Positions 45,985 through 57,651 of a stretch of DNA of 64,000 bases are shown piece after piece (position 1 is the first letter of the stretch; the number at the start of each line of letters is the position of its first letter). The notes under the pieces were generated by a model. It worked only from the letters and a program-made list of their open reading frames with translations. It ran no database searches and had not been told where the DNA came from. The position numbers and the translations under genes were made by a program. The stretch spans positions 91,345,600 to 91,409,599 of the forward strand of contig NC_080066.1 in the NCBI RefSeq assembly GCF_949987535.1. The letters are read 5' to 3'. The stretch comes from Balaenoptera acutorostrata. Taxonomy: Eukaryota > Chordata > Mammalia > Artiodactyla > Balaenopteridae.

Positions 45985-46440
45985 AGCTGCATTAGCTTCC
46001 CGGGCAGCTGTGACAAACGACCACAAACGGAAGCTCAGAACAACAGAAACCTGTCCTCTCTCAGTCCTGGAGACTAGATGTCTGAGGTCAAGGTGTCCCA
46101 GGGCTGCGCTCCCTCTGGAGGCTCCAGGGGAGGGTCCTGCCTACCTCTTCCAGCTTCTGGGGGCTCCAGGCATCCCTGGGCTTGTGACCACATCTCTCCT
46201 GTCTCTGGCTCCGTCTTCACATGGTGTCTCCTGTGTGTCTGTGTCTCTTCTCTGGTCTCTTAGAAGGACTCTGTCACTGATTTAGGGCCAGCCTGATCCT
46301 GGATGACCTCCTCTCCAGATCCGTAACTAATTATGCCTTCAGAGACCCTACTGCCAAAAAAGGTTCCATTCTCAGATTCTGGGGGGCATGATGTGGACAT
46401 AACTTTTTGGGGGACCCCCCCCATTCAACCCACTATAGCA
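45985..46440 (-). mobile_element. MLT1-type LTR, antisense
   Basis: The plus strand shows the reverse of MLT1: 'gcattagcttcccgggcagctgtgac', 'aacaacagaaacctgtc', 'ctggagactagatgtc', 'aaggtgtcccaggg', 'cacatggtgtctcctgtgtg' and finally 'ggggacccccc...cattcaaccc'. Order and spacing agree with a diverged full LTR. Confidence 0.8.
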
Positions 46441-46696
46441 CCCAGTTCCCAGATGTCAGCCGACCTTCCTCAGGACAGCATCAGGCTGGTGATGTTCTGT
46501 CTATCTGCACGGAGTTCTCTTTTGTTTCTTGTGGTAACAGTGAGGTTGGGTCAGGGAGGTTGCTGGCCGACCTCCTGGTCATTCCAGGGACCATGCTGAA
46601 GTGTCCTTCCTGGGAGTGTGGGAGCACGGCCAGGGCTCCCTGTGAATACCGTACACTGACCGCTCGGTGGTCAGACACCTGCATGGGCTGGACCAG

Positions 46697-46768
46697 TCCC
46701 CGGCACCTTCTACCACATCCACAGCCTGGTGGACTCTGTGCGGGCCTATGACCAGGAGGTGTGGACCG
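46697..46768 (+). CDS. Candidate exon ending at a strong donor, unidentified
   Basis: A block ending ACCG before GTAAGA has an open frame reading GTFYHIHSLVDSVRAYDQEVW. An upstream acceptor at 46696 ('ctggaccag') or 46734 ('acatccacag') is possible, but both have weak pyrimidine tracts. The residue composition is protein-like compared with the surrounding arginine/proline/glycine-rich frames. I cannot name a family and could not link it to another exon with confidence. Confidence 0.22.
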
Positions 46769-48741
46769 GTAAGATCGGTGGGAGCCCTCCTGCCTGCCAC
46801 GTGGCCTCCAGCCCACCACAGACCCTCGAGTCCTGCCATGGACATCCCCATCTCATTAACCCCCAAGAGGCCTTCTGGGAGGGGTGAGAACTTGGCCATG
46901 AAGAAGACAGGGCAGGCCCTAACTGCAGCAGGTGAAGGCAAGTACTAGGGGTGCTTGGCTATTTGTCCCCCAAAGACCCAGAATGTGGGCTCTGACTTGA
47001 GGGGTCCACCTCCACCTGGGCTCACCTGGGGGGTCACTGCAGGGAGAGTGCATCCTTGGGTGATTTTCCAACTCTCCCCACCCCCAGCTTCACCCCCTGA
47101 GCCCCCCTGGCCCCATTAATAGTCTTTAAATTGTGTCTCTCACTCAACAGACATGCGTGGGAAATTTTAATATTGTGTGGGAGTCCAGTGACCAGCGCCC
47201 ATGTGTCCTGTGTGTCGTGGGAGGGGAAGGGGCCTCGATCTCACGTTCCTTCCCCAGTTCACCTGGCGTCGGGGGCAGCAGGCCGAAGCTTTGTTTTGGC
47301 AGAAGCTCCCTTTCTGTGAACAAGTCTTTCCCCACTCCCGTTATCCTCACTGGAGGCTCAGGAGGCCACAGTATCGGGGCAATTCCAGCACCAGGACCCC
47401 ACCCTAGGGAATTTCTCAAGAGCAGGGACCAGGCCTGGGGGCTTAGGGGAGGAGGGAGCCGGCCTCTTCGGGATCCACGGGGTCCAGGATGCCTCCTACA
47501 CAGGAGGGCCTTGGACTCAGCCTAACTACCACCCGGGGTCTCCTACCCCTCCCCTGGTAGGGGGGCCCTTCAGATTCCAGGGCCCCAAGGTCCTCCCCAC
47601 CGACTTCTGACTCCAACTGCAGAGTCGGGGACCCAGAGACCCCCTCCCCGGCTTCTTTTTCCTTGGAGGCTCCCAGAATTCCCTGAAACTGTTATACTCA
47701 GGGTATATTATGGTGAAGGATGCAAGTTAAAATCAGCGAGGACAGAGGGGACGAGCAGGGTCCAGCATCCTTGACTGTGGCAGCCCAGGGAAGCCCGCCT
47801 GAGTCCTGAAGTGCAGGGTTTATTGGGGTCTGTCACATCAATGTGGGGACCACCATGTGCCTGACCTTGGCCTGCAGCCCCCGGGGGGACTCAGGAAGCC
47901 CCACCATGCATCACGCTGTCAGCACACAGCAGCCTGGAGCGAGGTCCATGGAACACGGACACTCCCGTCAGACTCAAGGTGACCTCTGGAGCCAGGAGCA
48001 GAGGCCCGGCCTCTCTGTGGGCAGGTGAACCCACAGCGCACGGGCCCTGGTGCAGTGCCCGTTCCGTGTGGTCAGCATGGGTGCACGCGGGTCAGCCAGT
48101 GTCTGTGTGTCTCAGCCTGTGAGCACTGACCACACTGTCCTTCTCTGCTCACAAGAGCGAGGCCAATGGAGGAACAACGGGGGTGGGAACAAAGTCAGGT
48201 CATGGTCAGTCTGGGTGAGAAAGGGTCCAAGGAGCAAGAACACTGCTGCCCTTGCCTGGTGAGCTGTGAGCTGACGTCCACCCTGTGGTCAGTCCATCTC
48301 CCCACATCAAGAGGTAGAGCTGCCTTTCCTGCATCCTGGGGCAGGGTCATGTCTGTGTATACAGCAGGACGCACAGCAGTGCACGCAGCAGGCTTGATGC
48401 CTGCCCTTGGCATGTACTTGGGGGCTTGGTGAGGGTGGAACATCCTGACAGGTCATGGAGATGACCATGGGGAGGATGTTGGGGTGAAGCCTTTGGGAGC
48501 ATCTGGAGGGGATCTTCACCTGTCTACACAGGTGGCTTGAGGACACCGACCAAGGCTGGGCAGGCGGGGGAGCCCAGGAAGCGTCCTGGGTCATCCCTGA
48601 GGCTGGACGAGGGCTGTGGAGCTGGGGGTGACGGCCGTGGCGAGGAGGGGCTGATCGCCGGACAGTGTGGAGAGGGATCATCTGAGGCAGCGGGAAAGGT
48701 GAAGACTGTGCCTGACGGGAGGATGGAGAGAGCAGCAGGAG
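46769..48741. other. No gene seen; possible antisense LTR remnant near 47690-48050
   Basis: At about 47815 'agtgcagggtttattgggg' resembles the reverse of an LTR polyadenylation region, but the rest cannot be assigned. Open frames are short or shadow each other. Confidence 0.3.
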
Positions 48742-48917
48742 GCGCTGTAGGCGCGGGTATCAGTGTTGCTCCCTGCAGGGTGGCATCCAAGCCCCACAGG
48801 GCTGGAAACCACCCGGTGTCCAGCAGGCAGCGCTGTAGGCGCGGGGATCAGGGCTGCTCCCTGCAGGGCGGCGCCTAGCCCCGCACCGCTGGAAGCCACC
48901 TGGTGTCCGGCCAGACC
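48742..48917 (+). repeat. Two-copy ~88-bp tandem duplication
   Basis: 'gcgctgtaggcgcggg' at 48742 recurs at 48830, followed in both copies by 'tgctccctgcagggtgg'/'ctgctccctgcagggcgg' and 'ctggaaaccacccggtgtcc'/'ctggaagccacctggtgtcc'. The two units differ by scattered substitutions. Confidence 0.85.
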
Positions 48918-51120
48918 CCCGCCAGGAAGAGAAAGGAAGCCCCGTCTACACTACTGAAAACACCAGTGCGGAATGTTTGCCCTCCTCTTCACCTGGTGGG
49001 GAAACAGGCAAATTGAAGTGGAGAGTGATGGGGTTGAGGTGGGAAATGTGGGTGCTTGGAGCCTGGAGAGGAGGCTTTCCTGAGGGGGTGAGACCACAGG
49101 GAACAGGAGAGAGACAGGGGGATGGTCAGGGGGATGGTCAGTGAGTGTCTGGCGCTGGAGCGCGTCCATCCTCCCTCAGGCCTGCCCTGCCTCCCCAGAA
49201 GGCTGGATGTGCTAACACAGGGGACCCTAGAAGGGGGTTTTCTGTCTGGGTGGTTCACTGAAGCTGGGTGTTGTGGGCACATGGGCCAGTCTGGCGGTCC
49301 CGGAGAAGACATTGTTCTCTCCGGGAAAATGAGGTGGACACTCAGTCCCTGGTCTGTGGATGGTCTAGTCCTCTGGGTGTTACGTCTCTTCTTGGGGGTC
49401 ACTGGGGCTTTATCCTCACTCCGTGGGGTACAGGAGGGGAGGGATGGATTCGGCCTGGCCCAGCTGTGCCTGGGATCCTGGGGAGGATCTCTCTGGCCCA
49501 CATGTTCACAGGCCTTAGTCACCCCTCCTCGACACCTGCCTCCAGGAACTCAGCACAAGGACCTGCCCTGTGAAACGGGGTACCTGGGTCGGGGGGCTGG
49601 TGGGTCCCTTCTCAGATGGCCACACTCAGGTCTTGGGGTTGGTGTGGTGGCCTGCGGCCACTCACCGTGGTCACCACGCCGCTGCAGCTCCTTTCTGGGG
49701 TCTGAGATGCCCCAGGGGTGGCTGGGTGGGGGGGGGGGGTAGGTCGCCGTGACAAGGACGTGTGGGACGGGGTTCCGGGGCCCTGGGTCCTTCCTCGAGG
49801 AGGAGTGGGGGTCATGCGCAGAGGGGAGGCGGCCAGTGACGGTCCTGGGTGTCAACAAGCACAGCGCCGCGCCCCGCAGGCCGGGTGTGGGATTCCTGCG
49901 GTCCCGGCACAGAACACAGGTGGGGGGGTGGGTTGGAACAGGGGACACTTACTCTCAGACCTGGAGCCCGAGGTCAAGGTATTGGGGGCCTGCTCCTCTC
50001 GCAGGTTCTGGGGTCAGTCGGTCCCAGGCCACTCCCAGCCCCGTCTCTGTCTCTGCCATCACATCGCCTTCTCCCCCGTGTGTCTGTGTCCAAATTCCCC
50101 CCCCATGAGGACCTCCCTACACACAGGTCAGTGACCTCGTCTCAACCCGGGCAGCTCTTCAGTGGCCCATCTGCACACAAAGTCCCATTCTGAGGTCCCG
50201 GGGAGTCTGTCTTCCGGGGCCTCTTGAGGTGACAGTCCTCGTGGTCGACACGGCTCGTGGAGGCGTGTGGGTCCCCCAGGCCGGAATCCAGGAACCTCAT
50301 GGAGGTAGTGGTGTCCTGACTCAGGGAGGATGGACAGATAGGCAGAGGTGAGAGGGAGGCCGAGGGGGTAGTCAGCCCTGCCCTCCGGGGAGTAAGGAGT
50401 CTCTAGAGGGCCGGGCCGGAGCTGGCGGGGGGACGCTGTGGTCAGAGGCGGGTGGCCTGGTCTGCGACGTGCGGGGTCACTTAGGGGCAGAGGCACGGGG
50501 GCCTCAGGGATGCTCTCTGACTGTTCCTACGAAGGCGGTCGGCCGCGGGCTCCCTGCCAGGTTGGGCCAAACGTGGAGCGGTTTGAAGACACATCCCAGG
50601 GCCGCCTTCGAGAAGTGCCTTGTGCCTGGGGACACAGAGCCTCCAGCCTGCCGGGGAGTGTGTGGGGCTGGTGGCATGTGGGACTGCATCCAGGGCCCTG
50701 AGGAGCTCGAGGTGCCTGCTCCAGGCCTCACCTGGTCAGGGATGGAGGGCGGCTGCCCAGGGCCTCCTGCTTCGGGCACTGCCCCTGGGCTGGAAGGGGC
50801 CAGCGTGTCCCATGACCTGTCACTGCAGCCAAGCTGAGGCTGCTGAGCGGCCAGGGCCGGAGCACGGCCTGTGGGTGGGATGTGTGTGGGGAGGTCGCAG
50901 GACAGCGGTGGGATACCTGCATCAGCAGAGGCTGGTCACCCACTGGACATACGACAGGAGTGAGCGGGACAACAAGGCAGTCCGACACCCAGCTCAGGTG
51001 GGGAGGCGGCTGTGTGTCCTCCATCTTCAGGACCCAGAAGTGTGTGTAGAGATGCTCATCCAGATACCGAGGGGCTCTTTCCTCCGATGCCTCGTGTCTC
51101 ATCATCTGGCAGGTGTGGGG
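48918..51120. other. No gene seen; GC-rich with a possible MLT1 scrap
   Basis: A 206-codon frame at 49122-49742 is mirrored by long frames on the other strand, so it is probably compositional. At 50020-50170 the sequence 'ctctgtctctgccatcacatcgcc...gtgtctgtgtcc' resembles a piece of an antisense MLT1 LTR. A run of about ten G lies at 49729-49738. Confidence 0.35.
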
Positions 51121-51124
51121 ATCC

Positions 51125-51545
51125 TGGGGCGACCGTGACAACATGCCACAAGCCGGGGGGATCACAACAGCAGAGATTTCTCTCTCGCAGCTCTGGACGC
51201 TGGAAATACAAAATGAAGGTGTGGTTGGTTCCTGCTGGAACTTCAGGGAATTTGCCCTGGCCTCTCCTGGCTTCTCTGGTTTCCAGAAATCCTTGGCGTC
51301 CCTGGACTTGGGGCTGCATCACCCCCACCGCTGCCTCTATCATCACATGGCTTCTCCTCTGTGTCTCTGTTCACATTTCTCTCTTCTTATAAGGACACCA
51401 GCTGTTGGAATTAGGGCTCTCCCTAATCCAGCATGACCTCATCTTAACCACATCTGCAGACAGCCTGTTTCAGAATAAGGCCTGATTCTGGGGTCAGAAT
51501 GGATATAAATTTGGGGGGGGACACTATTGAAACCACAGTAGTAGG
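51125..51545 (-). mobile_element. MLT1-type LTR, antisense
   Basis: The motifs appear in reverse MLT1 order: 'gacaacatgccacaagccgg', 'atcacatggcttctcctctg', 'tcttataaggacaccagc', 'gaattagggctctccc', 'tgacctcatcttaacc', then 'ggatataaatttggggggggac' (in parts) and 'ctattgaaaccacagta'. Confidence 0.78.
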
Positions 51546-51639
51546 TGAGGTGTTAGAGGATGGAGGGAATGAGAAGTGCCCACCGAACAGACAGGGCATC
51601 GTGAGACCAAAAACCGAGGCAGGCAGCTCCAAGTAATTA

Positions 51640-51950
51640 ATGGATCAGTTTATTATTGGGTAATTTACTCACAGAGTGGGATTGGGATGTGGTGAACAAC
51701 GATCGGAAGCATGTGCAGCCGCGCTCTGCATGACCAAGGGGTCACCGGGACAGTTTATGGTTAACATGGGGTGGGGGTGCTTGGAAACAGGACGTACATT
51801 CCTAAGTCAAGGTTCATGAATGGGTAACTGGCCTCATGGGCGCCGGGAACACATCAGCGAAGGTCTTCCTTGTTTGGGGACTAACAAAACATAGAGGCCA
51901 CCTGGTCCTGATAATTATTAAACAGCCTCTATTAACTAGAAACGCCTTGA
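51640..51950 (-). mobile_element. Possible LTR remnant, antisense
   Basis: 'ggatcagtttattattgggtaa' resembles a reversed polyadenylation region, and 'ttgtttggggactaac' and 'attattaaacagcctc' follow. I cannot name the family, so this remains tentative. Confidence 0.25.
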
Positions 51951-52920
51951 GGACAGAGAAGTGATTGACCACACAGTACAGTCCTGGGTAGGGTCAGCGG
52001 AAGGACAAGCCCAGGATGGCATCAGTTATGCCGACAGCCTTACAAGGCGGGGAGGCAGGGCTGGGGAAGGTGCGGGCTTGAGTCCCGCAGGTGCCCCAGA
52101 GAAAGGGACGTGGGCCGGGCAGTGGGGTGGGCCTTGCACCTCGAGCGGGACAGGGGCGTGGCCCTAAGAAGTGACCTGACACTTGTTCGTAGGGACCCAA
52201 TCTGTGCAGGGTGGACATGTCTGTGTCCAGGGTCACATCCTGCTGCTTTGGGGCCTGACCTCTGCGTGACCTCTGCAGGCCGGCCTGAGTGGGAGTATAT
52301 TGTGTTAGGAGCCTCAGGCAGGACACATCCTCAGGGTTTGGGGATGATCCCCAGGAGGCCTTGGAGGTCAATTCTGGTGGGGGAGGAATAAGGGTTCAAC
52401 TCTGCCGCCATAAGGGCGGTGTCCACAGAGGGAGGGGCGGTGTTTTCAGTTTACCTGAGAAAACACACTTTCAGGTCCCCTGTGCGTTATGGAAAAATCA
52501 TGTTTCTAATATGCGGGTTTTCAGGTAGCTGGAAGTGCTCTGGCCTTACTCTGTGGCTGTGCCCGTGCTCCAGCAGCTCCCGAGGACTGACTGCAGCGCC
52601 GTTTGCTTCACCTGGAAGGTCCCAGCCTTAGGGTGAGAGGGATCGGGCCATGGCCCCGGTGTCCAGGGCTGCAGTCAGGCAGTACATGGTCACCGGCCCC
52701 ATGGGGCTGTTCACAGTGCTACGATAAATCCAAATGGATTCTGTCCTGTGCTATTGGGGACGAGCCCTGGGTCTGCCTCTGGATCGTCCCTGTGAGGGGT
52801 TGTTCATGCCCTCATTTACACTCCACGTCCCCCACGAGGTCACCCGGGGTCCCAGGCATCACCTGGGCAAGCAGACAGGGTCTCCTGGCAGAAATGGAAA
52901 TTCCCTGAGGTGTCAAGTTG
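51951..52920. other. No gene or named repeat seen
   Basis: This is moderately GC-rich sequence. Open frames of up to 125 codons overlap on both strands. I found no tandem structure. Confidence 0.35.
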
Positions 52921-52924
52921 TTGA

Positions 52925-54000
52925 TGTGATGAATAATTATTTTTTTAGTTGTGATTAAAATACATGTAACATAAAATTCACCATTTACCATTAAATTGAA
53001 AAACTCAGTGGTATTTATCACATTCACAATGTTGTGCCAGCACCACCTCCCTCTGGTTCTAAAACATTCTCATCCCCCAAAAGGAGACCCCCCTCCCCCT
53101 CCCCTAGCCCACTAACCCACTTCCTGTCTCTGTGGATTTGCCTGTTCTGGACATTTGATATAAATGGAATCAGTTTGTGGTTGTCCTTGACTGAATGTTT
53201 GTGTCCCTCCAAAATTCACATGTTGAAATCCTTACCCCCAAGGTGATGGTATTAGGAGGTGGTGCCTTTGGGAAGTGATTAGATCATGAGTGTGGAGCCC
53301 CTATTATGGGATTAGTGTCCTTATAAAAGAGATCTCAGACAGCTCCCTCACATCTTCTCCATGTGAGGACACAGGGAGAAGATGCCACATACAACCAAGA
53401 AGAGAGCCTCACCAGGACCTGACCGTAGTGGCACCCTGATATTGGACTTCTGTCCTCCAGAACTGTATGAAATACATTTCTGTTGTTGAAGTCTCCAGCC
53501 TGGTAGTTTGCTATGGCAGCCCAAGCTGACTAAGACAGTGTCCTTCTGTGTCTGGCTTCTCTCACTGAGCATTGTATTCTCGAGGTTTGTCAACACTGTA
53601 GCGAGTGTCAGTGCTTCACTCCTTTTCACGGCTGAGTAATATTCTATTGTGTGGATGGAGCACATTGTGTGTATCTGTTCTCTGTTTACCTGTTGATGGT
53701 CATTTGGGTGGTTTCCACATTTTGGCTGTTGTGAATCATGCTGCTATGAACATGCATGTACAAGTGTTTGTGTGGGCATGTGTTTTCTTTTCTCTTGGGT
53801 TTATACGTAGGAGTGGAATTGCTGGGTCTTGTAGTGACTCCATGTTTGACATTTTGAGGAACTGCCAGACTGTCTTCCAAAATGGTGGCACCATTTCACA
53901 CACTCACTAGCGCTGTTTGAAGGTTCCAATTTCTCCCCTTTTTATTGTCTGTCTTTTGGATTCTTGTATCTTAGTGGGAATGAAATGCTACGTCATGGGT
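52925..54000 (-). mobile_element. Old L1 3' end, antisense, split by an MLT1 LTR
   Basis: The left part has 'gtgattaaaatacatgtaacataaaattc' (in parts), 'ccaccatttacc' and 'ttcctgtctctgtgg'. The right part has 'gtgtctggcttctctcactgagc', 'ttcacggctgagtaat', 'cctgttgatggtcatttggg', 'gctgctatgaacatgc' and 'ggagtggaattgctggg'. Both are the reverse of an L1M-type 3' region and join smoothly once the LTR at 53189-53539 is removed. Confidence 0.8.
53189..53539 (+). mobile_element. MLT1/MaLR-type solo LTR inserted in L1
   Basis: A 351-bp LTR: 'gactgaatgtttgtgtccc', 'ttcacatgttgaaatcc', 'gtgtccttataaaagag', 'ccatgtgaggacacaggg', 'aagagagcctcaccagg' and 'ttctgttgttgaagtctcc', ending 'ctgactaagaca'. The word GTCCTT occurs at 53183-53188 and 53540-53545, a plausible target-site duplication within the interrupted L1. 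Confidence 0.82.
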
Positions 54001-54690
54001 GTTCTGTCAACCCGTCAGACCCTCACCCTTTTTATACCAAGTACTTTGTAACACTCCCCTCACTTTCTGAAATCGGAGGCAGAGATAAGATAATCTCTCT
54101 ACACATATAATTAAAGTATAATTATGTATATGTGTGTATGCAGCTATAGTTACAATAGAGAGGAGAATTAAAGATAAATACATTTTAATGAAATTATACA
54201 TAATTTAATAGGTGAATGCTTGGCTTCAACTACACTAAGTAATCAGATGTTTGCTTAAATTTTTCTTCAATTTAGATTTAAGGAAAGGCAGGTAACATTC
54301 AACTCGCTTCAAACTTCATATTTAATGTTTTTAAATGAGGACAAATAGGCATTGTTGTATATAATTCGAATTACTGTGGTGACAGCAATCCTGGTGCATT
54401 AACTGGCAATTCAGAAACTCTGAGCCACTTTACCAGGAGATTTGATTTTCCAAACTGTCAGAGAATTCTTGGGAAAGTTCTGAATAACTGTGAGAACAAG
54501 CTTTCCTAGAATCACATCGTTGTTCTATTCCTGCAAAATTCAGCCTATCTTAAAGCCATATAGAAATAACTTGTGTGTAAAGTAGAACAGAGTCAGATTC
54601 TCAGCTTAGAAAATCACAAGCAGGTCCTTCCCAGGAAGGGCAGGCAGGCACAGGACAGTGTCTAAAACAATTGTCAAATACATAGTTCTA
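54001..54690. other. No gene seen; AT-rich unassigned sequence
   Basis: No long frame or named repeat is present. It lies just left of a retroviral remnant and may be part of it, but I cannot support that. Confidence 0.35.
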
Positions 54691-55250
54691 TAAGATCAGT
54701 GATTTTAATAGTATAACTCTAGATATGGGAAGACACTACAAGAGGGAACCATTTCCTGGACCATAACAGACTAGTAGGACAGGGGACCCAGAGGCTTTGG
54801 GCTACTGTTAACAGGGCCTAGTCCAGTAACAGCACATTGAGTGGCCTATCAAGGGAATCCTCGCCTGAACTGGGAATGAGTATTCCAGGCGCCGTGGGAT
54901 AAATTGGTCATGAAATACCTCCTAAACCTTGGTCAAAATTATGACCAAAAGAGGGGGGATTGTAACATAAAGAATGTTGCCCACCATTCAGTTGTACAAG
55001 AATTAAGTCATCAACCACCACAATCACAGACTTACAGGACACACTGAAAGGAATTCAGGGCGAAGATCAGGATGAGGCACTTTGTACTCTGGGAAAACTG
55101 GCAGAACTGACCCTCAGAGAGTTCGATATTTTCAGGAGAAAATTTTTATGAACCTGGATTCTTGCCTCTTCCCACATTTAGAAAAGCACAAAACCATTAA
55201 GGTGTCTGTCCCTCCTGAATAGCAGTAACCTCCTACCAAGCTGTGTGCTT
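54691..55250 (+). mobile_element. ERV 3' remnant: internal end, polypurine tract and 3' LTR
   Basis: At 54947-54960 a purine tract 'aaaagaggggggat' stands immediately before TGTAACATAAAG at 54961. This is the canonical order of polypurine tract and LTR start in a retrovirus-derived element. The ~260 bases before it have the style of retroviral 3' internal sequence, but no open frame. The LTR is short and degenerate, ending somewhere near 55200-55250. No gag, pol or env frames remain. Confidence 0.55.
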
Positions 55251-56305
55251 GGTTGCACGTACCGCGTTGTCAAATTCACACAAATGGGTCACTTTTTAAA
55301 TACAAGCAGTTCTTTTCAGCTGTCACGTAGAGAAAAGCCGGTCAGGAACAGCATTTCACAGGAGTGCAAACTGAATGGGCCAATCGACAGTGGTGAGATG
55401 GTCCTCGACACGCGCCTTGTCCTACGTGGTCTGAGGTCCCACATGGCTCTCTTTTCACCCACCGTTTTGGGGGAAGATGAACCAGAATGTCCAGTCCTGT
55501 GTGTCTGACATGGCCGCGCTGGCCCCCCCTGGAAACGGGGCTCCTGGTGGGAGAAAGCGCAGCCCCTCCAGTCCTTCTCTTTGGTCTCAGGTGCAGGGAC
55601 CAGATGTCTGCGGCCCAGATGCCTTGGTGCAAGCAGCCACTGGCGGGGGCGGCGCCCGCTGAAGCAGCAGAAGAGGAAGGTCGCCATCACCACAGAGGTG
55701 ACCCTCTTCAAGAAGTATTTGCCCAGGGGAAGTACTCTGTGCAGGTGCAGCCACTGCACAGTTGCGGACGTGGGAGCTGCTGGGGCACGTGGTGGGGGAG
55801 GGATGCTCCACACCAGGCAGGGTCGGTGGCTCGAGCCTGTGGCAGCACTGCAGCCCTGTGGTACCCTGCCCGCTAAGATGCCACGTGAACCTGATCACGT
55901 GAGTGTGTACCGCACCTGATCTCTCAGACATATGTGCTCACTGCTGACCCATCAGGTGTGCCTGATGTCACACACACAGATGTGCTCACCTGCTCACTGC
56001 AGGCCCGTCACATACACTTCATCATACACCCACTCACTGCTGCCTGTCACCCCCAGACCACGTGGGTCGAGTCCTATAAGGAGGTTGGAGTTGCCCTGCT
56101 GGACCTCATCAGCTGGTCCAGTGCTGCAGCTGTGAAGGGAAGCCTCACACGGGTGCTTCCTGGTGTCCTTCACACTCGAGTCATGAGCTGCACTCTCCTG
56201 CCCAGTCAGTTTCCAAGAAACCAGGCAGGCTCAGACCTCTTCGAGGGGCTGGCTTAGGTAAGGGGCTTGCTTGTTTCTGGGCAACATTATCTGTTATCTC
56301 AGAGT
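55251..56305. other. GC-rich stretch with exon-like segments, no gene assigned
   Basis: Two segments look protein-like. After 'ctttggtctcag' (55590) an open frame reads KQQKRKVAITTEVTLFKKY and is followed by a donor-like GTGCAG at 55745. After 'tcacccccag' (56056) a frame reads TTWVESYKEVGVALLDLIS, with no good donor. Their phases do not join to each other. They could be exons of the same unidentified gene as 57652-62123, or chance. Confidence 0.25.
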
Positions 56306-56309
56306 GAAG

Positions 56310-56610
56310 GGGGTTGTGTACCCCCCAGGGAAAGAGACATCCATGTCCTCACCCCAGGGCCTCAGGACATGACCTCATTTCTAAATAGGGCCTTGTTTTG
56401 TCAGTAGGTAAGACAAGGGCCTTAGGGTGGTCCCAATCCTGTGTAACTGTGTCCTTATAAGATGAGCAGAGACACAGACACAGAGGGGAAGCCACATGAA
56501 GATGAAGGCAGAGATGGGAGGGATGCAGCCAGAAGCCCAGGGATGGCTGGAGCCCCAAGAAGCTGGAAGAAGCAGGAAGGACCCTCCCCTGGAGCCTCAG
56601 CGCTTTCCAA
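56310..56610 (+). mobile_element. MLT1-like LTR fragment
   Basis: 'tgacctcatttctaaatagggcc', 'gtgtccttataagatgagc', 'gacacagacacagagg', 'ggaagccacatgaagatg' and 'ctggagccccaagaagctgg' follow the MaLR LTR order in plus orientation. The 3' third is missing. Confidence 0.7.
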
Positions 56611-56984
56611 ATAGACAGTTAGTATGAGTGGGCCTGAACTGAAGGCAGCATTGTGGTCCCTGGCCATTCTGTCTTGCCCGCTTGGCACCGTGGGGAGCAG
56701 CTCCCACGGAATGCTGTCCAGCGAGTTGGTTTCACATGAGACCGTAGGACGCTGGTCCTGTAAACAGGCAGGCCCATCTCACCCTTCCTCCTGGGCTCTG
56801 GTCACACACGGCGACTGTGCACCCTGTGGGGCTGGGCTTTCACCCTCTGCACAGGATCCCTTGGTGTTGGTTAAAAGTTCAGCTTACACCCCAAGAATGA
56901 TGGAAAGTGAAATTCTCAGCAGCCCTGTGTGGTGTAGGCAGGGAGTCACAATTACTTATAGAGTTCAAAGCAGACAGGGTAAGG

Positions 56985-57350
56985 GTTACTCAGCCATGGA
57001 AAAGGAGTGAAGCACTGACACAGGCTATGATGTAGATGAACCTCGAAAACATGATGCTCAGTGAGAGAAGCCAGACACAAAAAGACAATTAGTGGATTCC
57101 ACTTACATGAGACATCCAGAACAGGCAAGCCCACAGAGACAGAAAGTGGATTGGTGATGCTGGTCCTGTGGGAGATGAGGGGTGGCCTCTAAAGACTGGG
57201 GTTCTGGGGAGACGATGGAAATGTTGTAAAATGGATTGTGCTGATGGCTGCACAACCCTGTGAATATGCAAAACACCAGTGAGCTTAATACTTAAAATGG
57301 GTTAACTGTGTGGTATAGAAATTCAATCTCAATAAAGCTGTTACCAAAAA
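56985..57350 (+). mobile_element. Old L1 3' end
   Basis: 'ttactcagccatggaaaagg', 'gatgtagatgaacctcg', 'gtgagagaagccagacac' and 'gtggattccacttacatgag' place it in the last part of an L1M-type element, ending with an A-rich stretch at about 57350. It has no coding capacity. Confidence 0.78.
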
Positions 57351-57651
57351 TGAAAAACTGGAGGCTTCCAGGCCCACCTCCGGAATCTGACAGCAGAGGT
57401 GTGGGGTCGGATAGGACCTGCGTGTCTGAAAGCGCCACTGTGTCCAGCCAGGTGGTCTGAGGGCACCTTGCAAAATTCTCCCTGTAGCATCAGAAGCGTG
57501 GGGCGCTAGTGTGGCTAGGCCTCAGGTGGAGAGGCTGGATTCTGTGGCCTTGCCGTCCTCTCTTAGGGACTGTGGCATCGTCTCCGTAGAAGGAGGTGGG
57601 TCAGCTTGAAGCCCTGTTCCCTCTTCTGCAAGTTTCTTCTTTCTCTACCAG

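Noticed and set aside
49122..49742. 206-codon plus-strand frame
   Set aside because: The opposite strand is open over the same interval, and the frame has no motif. It contains a poly-G run.
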